The position numbers and the translations under genes are program-made. From assembly GCF_000369005.1 (NCBI RefSeq), contig NZ_KB849764.1, positions 1 through 64,000 of the forward strand: a stretch of 64,000 bases of DNA. Reading direction: 5' to 3'. The stretch's first letter is position 1. Every line of letters starts with the position of its first letter. This document shows positions 55,984 to 64,000 of this stretch, piece after piece. Source of the stretch: Acinetobacter beijerinckii CIP 110307. GTDB taxonomy: Bacteria; Pseudomonadota; Gammaproteobacteria; Pseudomonadales; Moraxellaceae. The notes under the pieces were generated by a model. It saw nothing but the letters and a program-made list of their open reading frames with translations. It was not told the DNA's origin and did no database searches.

Positions 55984-57632
55984 TATGCAGCCGCAGTAAT
56001 TTGTAATCGTTGACTGCTTGATAATGCCACATCAAACATAGATTGCAACACTGGCTGTTTATTCTTTAAGTTATCTACGAGTAAATCTAAACCAGCGACA
56101 ACATTTAGAATACAATTCACATGTTCAGCATCGAAACTTTCATTTTGACTTAAGCGATATTGAGCAAAATGAGCAGCGCCTAATAGTGCAGTTTGTTGTG
56201 TAGAACTGCCTAAGAATAAAGCTGCACCCGATAATTCATTCAGATAAACAGGCAAGGCTTCTAAGTTATGTGCAGTCGGGTCTTGAGCATATAAACTAAG
56301 TGTTTGCGTTAACGTATCAATTAGCGTTTTTGTTTCAACAATCAATGCTTTGTGCGCTTCATCTAATCGATCTAGAGAAATTTGCATATTGTTTACACGT
56401 AGTTGTAAACGACTAGAGGTATAATTACGCTCTAAAATTCCAATAGAATTCATAGACGCTAAAATACTGTTCATTAACTGCTGAATCGATGTTGCATCCG
56501 TTAGTGTATTCGGTTGGCTCAGCTTTTCAGCTTGCTGATCTAATTCTTTCGCTGCTTCATTTAGATTTAATACTTTAAATACATTCGCAAGTTGATTCAA
56601 TTTTTGCTGTAATTCTTGCGTTTTTTCAGCCGACATATTTTGATGGTTGTACTCAATTTCATTACGAATTTGAGCCATTTCATCCGTCATTAACTGGCTA
56701 ATCGTATGTACTGTTTCATAATCTGGACCGTACAAGTGACGACTTAAAACTTGAAGTTGAGTGTCACTGAGAAGCTCATCACCTATATTTAGTTGTTCAC
56801 GAATATGTTGGGATAAGTCATCTTCTTGGCTAATACAAATACTTAAAATATCTGCAAGATCGGCAATATTACTTTGGAACGTAGCTGGTTGATTTAGGAA
56901 TTTGCCAATATTAGTTTCAATTTGAATTAGTGTTCTTAAACGTGCTTCAGTGATTAAGAGCTCATCAATATGACCTAAACCAACATTAACCAGTTGCCAA
57001 TATTGTTGGCTTGGTTGGTTTGTCGCTAAACCTGCTAGATAAACGCCAACCAATTTAATGCCTTGTAAATCTAATGGTGTCTCAGCTTGTTTGATGAGTT
57101 TGTTCAAACACAATTTATATAACTGATGAATATATTGAGATTGTTCTAAACTTGGTGCTAGCGGCAAGTTAAAGCTAGGTGTAATACAATCGAGTAGTGG
57201 TTGAATCGTTTGACCTTCTTTCGTGATTGGTTTACCGAGAGCTTTTTCCAAACGATTTAAGGTATCAATTAAAAATTGAGGAACTTTTACTTCACGTAAA
57301 CAAATAAATTCTATGTAACGTTTAAGCATAGTCGTGCCTTCGCTCAGTGCGATGACATCACTGGTTTTAATTTGCTGTGGTTGAGCCATGATTTGGCGCA
57401 TGAGTTCAGCGGAGTATTGAGTGATTTGCGCGAGATGGGGCATATCAATCAATTTAAGAACTTGAGTGCACTGTTCAAATTGATTGAGTGCATCATCAAT
57501 ACCGAAAGGTAAGGCTTGTTCTTCAGCAAGCGTATTAACTGCCGTCTCTACTAATTTAATCGAATTGTCGATCTCATTTTTTATTATTAATAATGCAGTT
57601 GGGTCGAAATGAATCGAGGTTTGGTAAGACAT
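55983..57632 (-). CDS. FimL-like protein (homologous to the N-terminal part of ChpA)
   Basis: A 549-residue cytoplasmic helical protein with no receiver or kinase domain. It resembles the N-terminal Hpt-like region of ChpA/PilL: DNSIKLVETAVNTLAEEQALPFG, LNQLANVFKVLNLNEAAKEL, and a C-terminal LLGAAHFAQYRLSQNESFDAEHVNCILNVVAGLDLLVDNL. The conserved phosphorylated histidine of true Hpt domains is not evident, as in Pseudomonas FimL. FimL links the Pil-Chp system with cyclic AMP and type IV pilus function. The assignment is by general resemblance. It is translated before nudC with a one-base overlap; no pil genes are adjacent. Confidence 0.65.
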   Translation of the reverse strand: MSYQTSIHFDPTALLIIKNEIDNSIKLVETAVNTLAEEQALPFGIDDALNQFEQCTQVLKLIDMPHLAQITQYSAELMRQIMAQPQQIKTSDVIALSEGTTMLKRYIEFICLREVKVPQFLIDTLNRLEKALGKPITKEGQTIQPLLDCITPSFNLPLAPSLEQSQYIHQLYKLCLNKLIKQAETPLDLQGIKLVGVYLAGLATNQPSQQYWQLVNVGLGHIDELLITEARLRTLIQIETNIGKFLNQPATFQSNIADLADILSICISQEDDLSQHIREQLNIGDELLSDTQLQVLSRHLYGPDYETVHTISQLMTDEMAQIRNEIEYNHQNMSAEKTQELQQKLNQLANVFKVLNLNEAAKELDQQAEKLSQPNTLTDATSIQQLMNSILASMNSIGILERNYTSSRLQLRVNNMQISLDRLDEAHKALIVETKTLIDTLTQTLSLYAQDPTAHNLEALPVYLNELSGAALFLGSSTQQTALLGAAHFAQYRLSQNESFDAEHVNCILNVVAGLDLLVDNLKNKQPVLQSMFDVALSSSQRLQITAAA

Positions 57633-57667
57633 ATGACCTACACCTTTCCTAAGTTGTTATATCCATG

Positions 57668-57688
57668 AACCTCCCATCATAGGAGGTT
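57668..57688 (-). other. Leader hairpin before the FimL-like gene
   Basis: A 7-bp stem (AACCTCC / GGAGGTT) with a 7-nt loop lies 35 bp before the FimL-like start on the minus strand. There is no T tract, so it is more likely an mRNA structure or weak terminator after the rnhA-dnaQ gene. Confidence 0.3.
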
Positions 57689-57759
57689 AAAATCATTAAT
57701 GGTTAATATAACTTAACTTTGAAAGCTTGAAATACAAAAACTTATATTGCAGAACAAAT

Positions 57760-59109
57760 TTATTTTGCAAAAAAGCAAGCGCTTCCATGTTTTTGCTCAA
57801 ATTGTTTGACCCATGTCTCATGTTCATTTAGCTCATGCTCTGAAGGGCGAATCACGGGTAAATCCACTTGGACACGTTGACGAGTCATTTTATTTTGATT
57901 TTGCTCCGATTGGGAGTGTGAATCCATATCAAAAGAGACTTGCCCACCTGTCATTGCAAGATAAACATCTGCCAAAATTTCAGCATCAAGTAAGGCACCA
58001 TGAAAAGTACGATCTCTTGCTGGAATTTCATAGCGACGCACTAAAGCATCAAGTGAGTTTTTTTGACCTGGATGTTTATTTTTAGCAAGTGCTAAAGTAT
58101 CGGTCACTTCACATACATCTGAAAGAGCAGTTAATCCGACACGTTTGAACTCCATATTTAAGAAGTTCATATCAAATGTTGCATTATGCGCAATAATTTC
58201 AGCGCCTTTTAAATAGTCAAAAAGTACATCGGCAATTTCTGCATATTTCGGTTTGTCTTTGAGAAAGTCATCACTGATACCGTGGACATTCTCAGAATCA
58301 CCTACAGGTTTTTCAGGATTAATATAAATATGAATAGAACTACCAGTAAGCTTTCGATTGATCATTTCAATCGCACCGACTTCAATAATACGATCACCAT
58401 CTTGGAAGTAAAAACCAGTGGTTTCAGTATCTAGAATAAGCTGACGAGGACCTTGAAGTTTGACTTTTGCTTCAGTGATGACAATGTGTGGATGTTGAGT
58501 CATTTGATTGCTTTCCAATGTCTCAATTGGTGACTCAATGAGCTGTAGATCTGCTTCAAGTTCTATTTCTTCTTCAATCATTTCATCTACATCATCATGA
58601 ATATCTAAGCCAAAAGGATCGTTCAAGAGCCAATCAGCTTCAGGCTTTTTTGTGTCAGCGTTAGCCTGTGTCGAAGATTTTAATTGTTGAGCAGTCTGTT
58701 CGACACCGAGGTTGGCTAATTGATCAGCCATTTCATTTCCAGCGTGACCAGCATGACCTTTGATCCAGTTCCATTCAATTTTACGATTTGCACAGACTGC
58801 ATCTAATTTTTGCCATAGATCAGGGTTTTTGACATCTTTCCAGTTTTTCTTTTTCCAACCATGAATCCATTCTGTAATCCCTTGTTTTACATAATTGGAA
58901 TCAGTCCAAACAATCAGATGTGCATCAATAGGACAGAATGAAACACCTTCAATCGCTGCTTGAAGCTCCATTCGATTGTTGGTTGTATCTGGTTCACCGC
59001 CACAAAGCTTATGTTCACCTTGTTCGGTAATGATATATGCTCCCCAACCACCTAAACCTGGATTGCCTTTACATGCGCCATCGACATAAAGTGTGATTGT
59101 TTGAGACAT
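57760..59109 (-). CDS. Fused RNase HI - DNA polymerase III epsilon (proofreading) protein
   Basis: A 449-residue fusion. Residues 1-145 are RNase HI with the catalytic set D10 (LYVDGACKGN), E48 (NNRMELQ), D70 (VWTDSNYV) and KGHAGHAGNEMAD, removing RNA from RNA-DNA hybrids. An acidic linker (about 146-205, EMIEEEIELEADLQL) joins it to a DEDDh exonuclease domain (about 222-386) with LILDTETTGF, HNATFDMNFLN and HGALLDAEILADVY, the DnaQ proofreading subunit. A clamp-binding-like QVSFDM (390-395) and a C-terminal polymerase-binding tail follow. This fusion is known in Acinetobacter. The two genes are separate but adjacent and divergent in E. coli. A T-rich gap follows to the FimL-like gene. Confidence 0.93.
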   Translation of the reverse strand: MSQTITLYVDGACKGNPGLGGWGAYIITEQGEHKLCGGEPDTTNNRMELQAAIEGVSFCPIDAHLIVWTDSNYVKQGITEWIHGWKKKNWKDVKNPDLWQKLDAVCANRKIEWNWIKGHAGHAGNEMADQLANLGVEQTAQQLKSSTQANADTKKPEADWLLNDPFGLDIHDDVDEMIEEEIELEADLQLIESPIETLESNQMTQHPHIVITEAKVKLQGPRQLILDTETTGFYFQDGDRIIEVGAIEMINRKLTGSSIHIYINPEKPVGDSENVHGISDDFLKDKPKYAEIADVLFDYLKGAEIIAHNATFDMNFLNMEFKRVGLTALSDVCEVTDTLALAKNKHPGQKNSLDALVRRYEIPARDRTFHGALLDAEILADVYLAMTGGQVSFDMDSHSQSEQNQNKMTRQRVQVDLPVIRPSEHELNEHETWVKQFEQKHGSACFFAK

Positions 59110-59371
59110 AATTGAACCTAAAAATGAAGAATCTGAGTAGTAAAAAAAGATGAGATTTTGAGTGTATGACTTTAAAAGTTTATCACCCTCATCTGATAAG
59201 TTGTATTCTAAATCTAAATTTGACTGCTAAACCGTTACAAAACTCATATTTTTTAATTTCTTGTAACATTTCCATGCAAATCACGTTAAATTATTGCCTT
59301 GTCTAAGTGACATGCTTTACTACAATGGCAAATCGAAGAAATAAACTAGCGCGAGTTGACTGGAAGATTTT

Positions 59372-62300
59372 ATGTATAAATCGAGCACATTGATGTGGCA
59401 AACATCTGCAACATCATTATTCAAAATTACTGTACTTACTTCTGCTCTAGCTGCGTTGGGAATTACAACAGGCTGTTCGTCAACTCCGCAATCAAGCAAA
59501 GCTTCTACTTCAAAGCAAGTGGGTTCTGGATATTTAGATGCTGGAAGTTTAGATTCACTTGAAGATTTACTTTCCGCTACCGATATGCGAGCTGTGGAAG
59601 GTGATCGTTTATTAGTACTCAAACATGGTGATGTGTGGAAGCGTATGACCGTGGGTTTCAAGATGGATTTGAACCATTGGGACTCTCGTATTGAAGCGCA
59701 ACGTGGTTGGTTTATTTCTCGGCAACCTTATCTAGATCGATTAAGTGCGCGCGCCAGCCGTTATTTATACCACACTGTAAAAGAAGCAGAACGTCGTGGG
59801 ATGCCAACCGAATTGGCATTATTACCTGTAATTGAAAGCTCGTATGACCCTGCTGCAACAAGTAGTGCAGCCGCTGCGGGTTTATGGCAATTCATCCCAA
59901 GTACAGGACGTATTTATGGATTACAGCAAACGGGCTTGTATGATGGCCGTCGTGATGTGGTTGAGTCTACTCGTGCTGCTTATGAATTCTTAGGTAGTTT
60001 ATATAACCAATTCGGTTCTTGGGAGTTGGCTTTAGCAGCTTATAACGCTGGCCCCGGTCGTATCCAACAAGCAATTAACCGTAACCGAGCTGCTGGTTTA
60101 CCAACAGATTATTGGTCACTCAAGTTGCCTCAAGAAACGATGAATTACGTGCCACGATTTTTAGCTGTTGCACAGATTATTAAAAATCCAAGTCATTATG
60201 GGGTTGCATTACCGCCAATTGCGAACCGTCCGCATTTCCGTGAAGTTGCTTTGTCAGCACCTTTAGATTTAAATCAGATTGCTTCAATTACTGGTTTGAG
60301 TCGTGCTGAACTGTATGCATTGAACCCAGCTCATCGTGGTGAGAGTGTCGATCCTTCAAGCCCGATGCGTATTTTGATCCCAGCAGATTTGAGTCCTTCG
60401 ATTGATGCAAAACTACGTGGCGGTAAGGCAAGTTCAGGTGGTTTCTGGGCAAGTAATAATACTCCACCAGCGATGAATAATACGTTGAATACCTCAACAA
60501 CAATTCGTACCAATACAGGTCAATCCATCACGCCATCAGTAAAAACACCACCGCCTTTAACGGCGAATAATACGACTCGTCCATCGGCAACAACTTCGGT
60601 TACAGGTGTAAAATTAAATACTCCTCGAGGTTCTGATGCACTTGCTTCATTTGCTGCCGCTGCTGATGTACCAAGCGCACCACGTATTCCAGTTGCCATT
60701 ACGCCAGCAGCAAATATTAAACCTGTAAAAATAGAGCCGCCTATTTCACTGAAAGAACGTGAGCAAATTGTTGCTGCTGTCAAACAAGATGGTGAAAAGA
60801 AAACAGTTGCTCAAGTTTTAGAACCTCAAGCAACACAGGCTGAAAAAGATCAAGTGGTTGCTGAGATCAAAGCGATTGCACCTAAAGGTACTGAAATTGT
60901 TGATCCATTCGATGGCAAAATTAAATTAACAGCAATTCAAACCAGTCAGTCTGTAGCCGATGAAAAAGGGCAAGAAGTTACGCGAGGGTTCGCTTATCCA
61001 AAAAATTTAGTTGAAGATACAGCTACGGCGAATAGTGAAGATGCTAAACGAAACCAAGGCAAACCATATATTAAAACGGATACAGATGTGGTTGTCGTTG
61101 CGCCTAAAGGTAAGCGTAGTACCTATGTTGTACAACCAGGAGATACATTAGCTGTTATTGCGCAAAAAAATAATGTGAGCTGGCGAGATATTGCTCAATG
61201 GAATCAAATTGATCCAAACGGAACTTTATTCGTTGGTACAAGTTTGTACCTCTATGATGCTAAACCTCAAGCTGAAGCGCCTAAAGCGGCAGAAAAGAAA
61301 CCTGAAAGTTATGTGGTGCAATCAGGCGATAGTCTTACGAATTTGGCAGGTCGTTTTGATTTAAGTATTAAACAATTAGCAGATTTTAATAATTTGTCTG
61401 TAACTGACGGTCTATTTGTTGGGCAAAAACTTACACTGATTGAGCCAAAAAATACAACCCGTGCGACACGCACAACAGATGCTAAAACGACGACATCTCA
61501 GAAAGTAGCGACCAAATCTTATAGCGTTAAACGTGGCGAATATCTGAAATTAATTGCAGATCGTTATGCTTTATCGAATCAGGAACTTGCTGATTTAACG
61601 ACAGGTTTAACTGCCAGTAGTAGTTTGTTTGTTGGGCAAAAAATTAATGTTCCTTTAAACGAAATTTCTGAGACTGAAAGTGTTGCTGAAACTAAAACAT
61701 CAGTGAAATATGACAATGTATCAGCCTCGATAGGGGTTAAGACTGAGAATTATACAGTTCAGCGTGGGGATACCTTATCAAGTATTGCGACCAAATCTAA
61801 GCTAACTCTGAATGAGTTAGCTGAGTTGAACAATATTAAATCGAATAGCGGTGTTCGTTTAGGTCAAACCTTAAAAATTCCGGCAGGTTCTACAGTTCCA
61901 GAGCAGTATGTGGTTCAGTCTGGTGATAGCTTGAATGCAATTGCGAATAAATATGATTTAAGCGTGAATTATATTGCTGATTTGAATGGTCTACAGCGTA
62001 CTGCTGGAGTACGTGTCGGTCAGCGCTTGAAACTCACGGGTGATGTAGAGAGTAAAACCAATCAAAGTACGAATACCAAATCAAAAGATAAAGATGAAAC
62101 CGCGCCTGATGTATATACTGTTAAATCTGGAGATACTTTAAGTAATATTGCTAGTCGTTATTATTTACAATTGGATTATGTCACTGCTTTAAATGGTTTA
62201 TCTCGTAATAGTAGTGTTCGAGTGGGGCAAAAGCTGAAACTGACGGGTGATGTTCCCAAAGCTGATACTGAAAAAGTTGAAACTCGTAAGAGTAGCTCTA

Positions 62301-62614
62301 AATCATCAAATCGAAATACAGAGCAATATACAGTTAAAGCTGGTGAGTCTTTAAATAGTATTGCAAATCGCTTCTCAATTTCTGGGCGTGAGTTAGCGGA
62401 ATTAAATGATCTAAAAGCAAATGCAAGTTTACAACGCGGTCAAACGATTGCAGTACCGAAAGTGGTCACTGAATATAAAGTTAAGCGTGGTGATACTTTA
62501 ATTGGTTTGGCAAGTAAATATGGTTTGGAAACAAGCGCGCTTGCCGAAATGAATGATTTGACCCCAAGTACGCAATTACGAATTGGTGATGTGATTAAAG
62601 TTCCAAACTTGTAA
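59372..62614 (+). CDS. Membrane-bound lytic transglycosylase MltD-type with eight LysM repeats
   Basis: A 1080-residue lipoprotein. The signal peptide ends at ITTGC (acylated Cys35; threonine at -3 is unusual). The SLT domain (about 130-250) has the catalytic glutamate in LLPVIESSYDP (E155) and AGLWQFIPSTGRIYGL and ALAAYNAGPGRIQQA. A low-complexity Thr/Pro/Ala region (about 340-420) and then eight LysM repeats follow, each starting like YVVQPGDTL or YTVKRGDTL and ending VGQKL-type, from about residue 585 to the end. E. coli MltD has about 450 residues and only a few LysM domains. It cleaves peptidoglycan glycan strands at the outer membrane side. It starts with ATG 59372, preceded by GGAAG. 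A divergent gap of 262 bp holds the promoters shared with rnhA-dnaQ. Confidence 0.9.
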   Translation: MYKSSTLMWQTSATSLFKITVLTSALAALGITTGCSSTPQSSKASTSKQVGSGYLDAGSLDSLEDLLSATDMRAVEGDRLLVLKHGDVWKRMTVGFKMDLNHWDSRIEAQRGWFISRQPYLDRLSARASRYLYHTVKEAERRGMPTELALLPVIESSYDPAATSSAAAAGLWQFIPSTGRIYGLQQTGLYDGRRDVVESTRAAYEFLGSLYNQFGSWELALAAYNAGPGRIQQAINRNRAAGLPTDYWSLKLPQETMNYVPRFLAVAQIIKNPSHYGVALPPIANRPHFREVALSAPLDLNQIASITGLSRAELYALNPAHRGESVDPSSPMRILIPADLSPSIDAKLRGGKASSGGFWASNNTPPAMNNTLNTSTTIRTNTGQSITPSVKTPPPLTANNTTRPSATTSVTGVKLNTPRGSDALASFAAAADVPSAPRIPVAITPAANIKPVKIEPPISLKEREQIVAAVKQDGEKKTVAQVLEPQATQAEKDQVVAEIKAIAPKGTEIVDPFDGKIKLTAIQTSQSVADEKGQEVTRGFAYPKNLVEDTATANSEDAKRNQGKPYIKTDTDVVVVAPKGKRSTYVVQPGDTLAVIAQKNNVSWRDIAQWNQIDPNGTLFVGTSLYLYDAKPQAEAPKAAEKKPESYVVQSGDSLTNLAGRFDLSIKQLADFNNLSVTDGLFVGQKLTLIEPKNTTRATRTTDAKTTTSQKVATKSYSVKRGEYLKLIADRYALSNQELADLTTGLTASSSLFVGQKINVPLNEISETESVAETKTSVKYDNVSASIGVKTENYTVQRGDTLSSIATKSKLTLNELAELNNIKSNSGVRLGQTLKIPAGSTVPEQYVVQSGDSLNAIANKYDLSVNYIADLNGLQRTAGVRVGQRLKLTGDVESKTNQSTNTKSKDKDETAPDVYTVKSGDTLSNIASRYYLQLDYVTALNGLSRNSSVRVGQKLKLTGDVPKADTEKVETRKSSSKSSNRNTEQYTVKAGESLNSIANRFSISGRELAELNDLKANASLQRGQTIAVPKVVTEYKVKRGDTLIGLASKYGLETSALAEMNDLTPSTQLRIGDVIKVPNL

Positions 62615-62620
62615 TTGCCG

Positions 62621-64000
62621 ATGAGCTTCGTAATTTCATTAAAAAGGCTTAGTCTATTTTATGGATTAAGCCTTTTTGCACATTCTGCATATGCTGTGAT
62701 GCAAACTACACCTTATTTAGCGATGCATGTACAACCGAAGTATGCCAAGTTAAATGCAATGCCATATGCGAATCCAAATGCCCCAAAGGGTGGAATACTC
62801 AGTCAATCCAGTTTAGGTACTTTTGATAATTTAAACAGTATGAATGGAAAAGGGAGTTCGACTGAGGGTGTAAATTATCTATTTGATAGCCTAATGGATC
62901 GCTCCTTGAATGAACCAAGAGTGATGTATCCTTTGTTAGCTGAAAAGGTAAGTTATGATCCTAAACAACTGAAAGATGTAACCTTTCATTTAAATCCTAA
63001 AGCACGTTTTAATAATGGTCATCCTGTAACTGCCGAAGATGTAAAATTTACTTTTGATACTTATCAAACCAAAGCTAATTTAGGTTTTCAGATGTATTTG
63101 TCTGATTTAGCGAAAACTGAGGTGTTATCTAAACATCAGATCAAATTTATTTTTAAATCTAAAAATAATGTTGAAATGCCGTTGATTGTGGCAAGCCTTC
63201 CGATTTATTCAAAACTAGATTGGAAGAATAAAGATTTTACCCGCGTCACGCTTCAACCGATTGTTGGTTCTGGACCTTATATTGTTGATCGAGTCGATGC
63301 AGGGCGCAGTATTACTTATAAACGTAACCCAAATTATTGGGCAAAAGATTTGCCAGTCAATAAGGGGCGCTATAATTTTGATCAACTCAAATACATATAT
63401 TATCGAAATTTAGATGTCAGTTTTGAAGGCTTTAAATCTCGACAATTTAATTTGTATGAAGAGAAAAATATTCGTAATTGGGTCACGGCATACAATTTCC
63501 CTGCAATACGAGCTGGGCAGATCAAAAAATACAAAGCTCATTTAGGAACACCACTCGACATTCAAAGTTTGGTATTCAATATTCGCCGTTCGCCATTAAA
63601 TGATATTCATCTACGCAAAGCACTAACATATGCCTATGATTTTGAATGGCAAAATAAGGCTTTATTCTTTAATCAGAATCGGCGACTTCAAAGTTATTTT
63701 GACAATACTGATTTAGCTGCAAAAGGTCGTCCAAGCGCCTCAGAACTTAAAGTTTTACAACCCTTTTTAGCACAACTCAGTCCGATTATGCGTCAAGGTG
63801 TTTTGGCAGATTGGCTTTATCCTATTTCTGATGCAACAGGTTTTAATCGACAAAATTTATTGATTGCACAGAAAATTTTAAAAGATTCAGGTTATATCAT
63901 TCGTCATAATCAATTGTACGACCGTCAAGGTAGAGCCGTGCAGCTTGAATTATTAATGCAGCAAGAGAATCCTCAAAGGGAATTGATGCCATTTGTACGT
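62621..64000 (+). CDS. YejA-like peptide ABC transporter substrate-binding protein (3' end outside window)
   Basis: The frame starts at ATG 62621, seven bases after the mltD-type stop, and stays open to the window edge (460 codons). It begins MSFVISLKRLSLFYGLSLFAHSAYA, a signal peptide cleaved near AYA. The mature part is a family 5 solute-binding protein: PNAPKGGILSQSSLGTFDNLN, HLNPKARFNNGHPVTAEDVKFTFD, PIVGSGPYIVDRVDAGRSITYKRNPNYWAKDLPVNKGRYNFD and DIHLRKALTYAYDFEW. The PNYWAKDLPVNKGR segment resembles YejA of the YejABEF peptide importer. The transporter subunits, if encoded here, lie beyond the window. A terminator-like hairpin overlaps its signal-peptide codons. Confidence 0.88.
   Translation, partial: MSFVISLKRLSLFYGLSLFAHSAYAVMQTTPYLAMHVQPKYAKLNAMPYANPNAPKGGILSQSSLGTFDNLNSMNGKGSSTEGVNYLFDSLMDRSLNEPRVMYPLLAEKVSYDPKQLKDVTFHLNPKARFNNGHPVTAEDVKFTFDTYQTKANLGFQMYLSDLAKTEVLSKHQIKFIFKSKNNVEMPLIVASLPIYSKLDWKNKDFTRVTLQPIVGSGPYIVDRVDAGRSITYKRNPNYWAKDLPVNKGRYNFDQLKYIYYRNLDVSFEGFKSRQFNLYEEKNIRNWVTAYNFPAIRAGQIKKYKAHLGTPLDIQSLVFNIRRSPLNDIHLRKALTYAYDFEWQNKALFFNQNRRLQSYFDNTDLAAKGRPSASELKVLQPFLAQLSPIMRQGVLADWLYPISDATGFNRQNLLIAQKILKDSGYIIRHNQLYDRQGRAVQLELLMQQENPQRELMPFVR
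62641..62677 (+). terminator. Terminator-like hairpin overlapping the start of the YejA-like gene
   Basis: A 14-bp stem with one G-T pair (AAAAAGGCTTAGTC / GATTAAGCCTTTTT) and a 9-nt loop, T-run at the 3' side. It lies 27 bp after the mltD-type stop but within codons 7-19 of the following frame, which encode its signal peptide. Confidence 0.65.

Noticed and set aside
59372..62614. LysM repeats as a CRISPR-like or tandem DNA repeat
   Set aside because: The similarity is at protein level with varied DNA and spacers, inside one continuous coding frame.

Overview
The window is chromosomal DNA of an Acinetobacter-type gammaproteobacterium. The evidence is the low-GC coding style, an AtaA-like trimeric autotransporter followed by its TpgA-like partner, the RNase HI-DnaQ fusion that I know from Acinetobacter, an AdeT-like binding protein, and core genes (glnA, obgE, pyrC, hemE, trpGDC, ubiH) that read as Acinetobacter. 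All assignments come from reading the sequence; no database search was run. I see no insertion sequence, prophage, integrase or CRISPR array.

Layout. 1-3.4 kb: the 3' end of a giant surface adhesin and its peptidoglycan-tethering lipid-independent partner. 3.6-14.5 kb: a five-gene module resembling E. coli yehI-L-M-P-Q (HEAT/DUF4132 protein, MoxR AAA+ ATPase, DUF5682 protein, vWA protein, SWIM zinc-finger protein). Four of these junctions are close or overlapping, but a palindrome-rich 256-bp spacer separates the ATPase from the last three genes. This poorly understood module is the best candidate for a little-described system. 14.8-20.2 kb: a small unknown gene, a divergent MerR regulator/metal P-type ATPase pair with a clear MerR-type promoter, an AdeT-like protein and a SUKH-family gene whose last 20 or so codons are displaced by a one-base frameshift.

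20.3-31.8 kb: 6S RNA, zapA, a coiled-coil protein, ygfB and pepP. After pepP, where ubiH would be expected, there is instead a low-GC insert (a lipoprotein plus a 52-codon membrane peptide) and then a decayed 5' fragment of ubiH with its leader. Intact ubiH and its FAD-monooxygenase partner sit 22 kb away behind glnA, preceded by a homologous leader. This suggests relocation or duplication of the ubiquinone genes. obgE-proB, tRNA-Glu, rnt-pyrC, a diguanylate cyclase and an L,D-transpeptidase follow.

32-49.6 kb: hemE, a DUF817 membrane protein, a DUF3015/DUF4105 envelope pair, folE with a cupin gene, an Smr protein, an acetyltransferase, trpDC, a MOSC protein, the cystine transporter tcyP, trpG, and glnA with a sigma-54 promoter and NtrC-like sites. 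Then come ubiH, its partner and a SutA-like acidic RNA polymerase-binding protein. 49.6-64 kb: a divergent argO/argP pair, rsmI divergent from an lpoA-yraN-dolP-hydrolase group, nudC with a FimL-like gene, the rnhA-dnaQ fusion, an MltD-type lytic transglycosylase with eight LysM repeats, and the first 460 codons of a YejA-like peptide-binding protein. The region is rich in envelope and peptidoglycan functions (TpgA, L,D-transpeptidase, LpoA-like, DolP-like, MltD).
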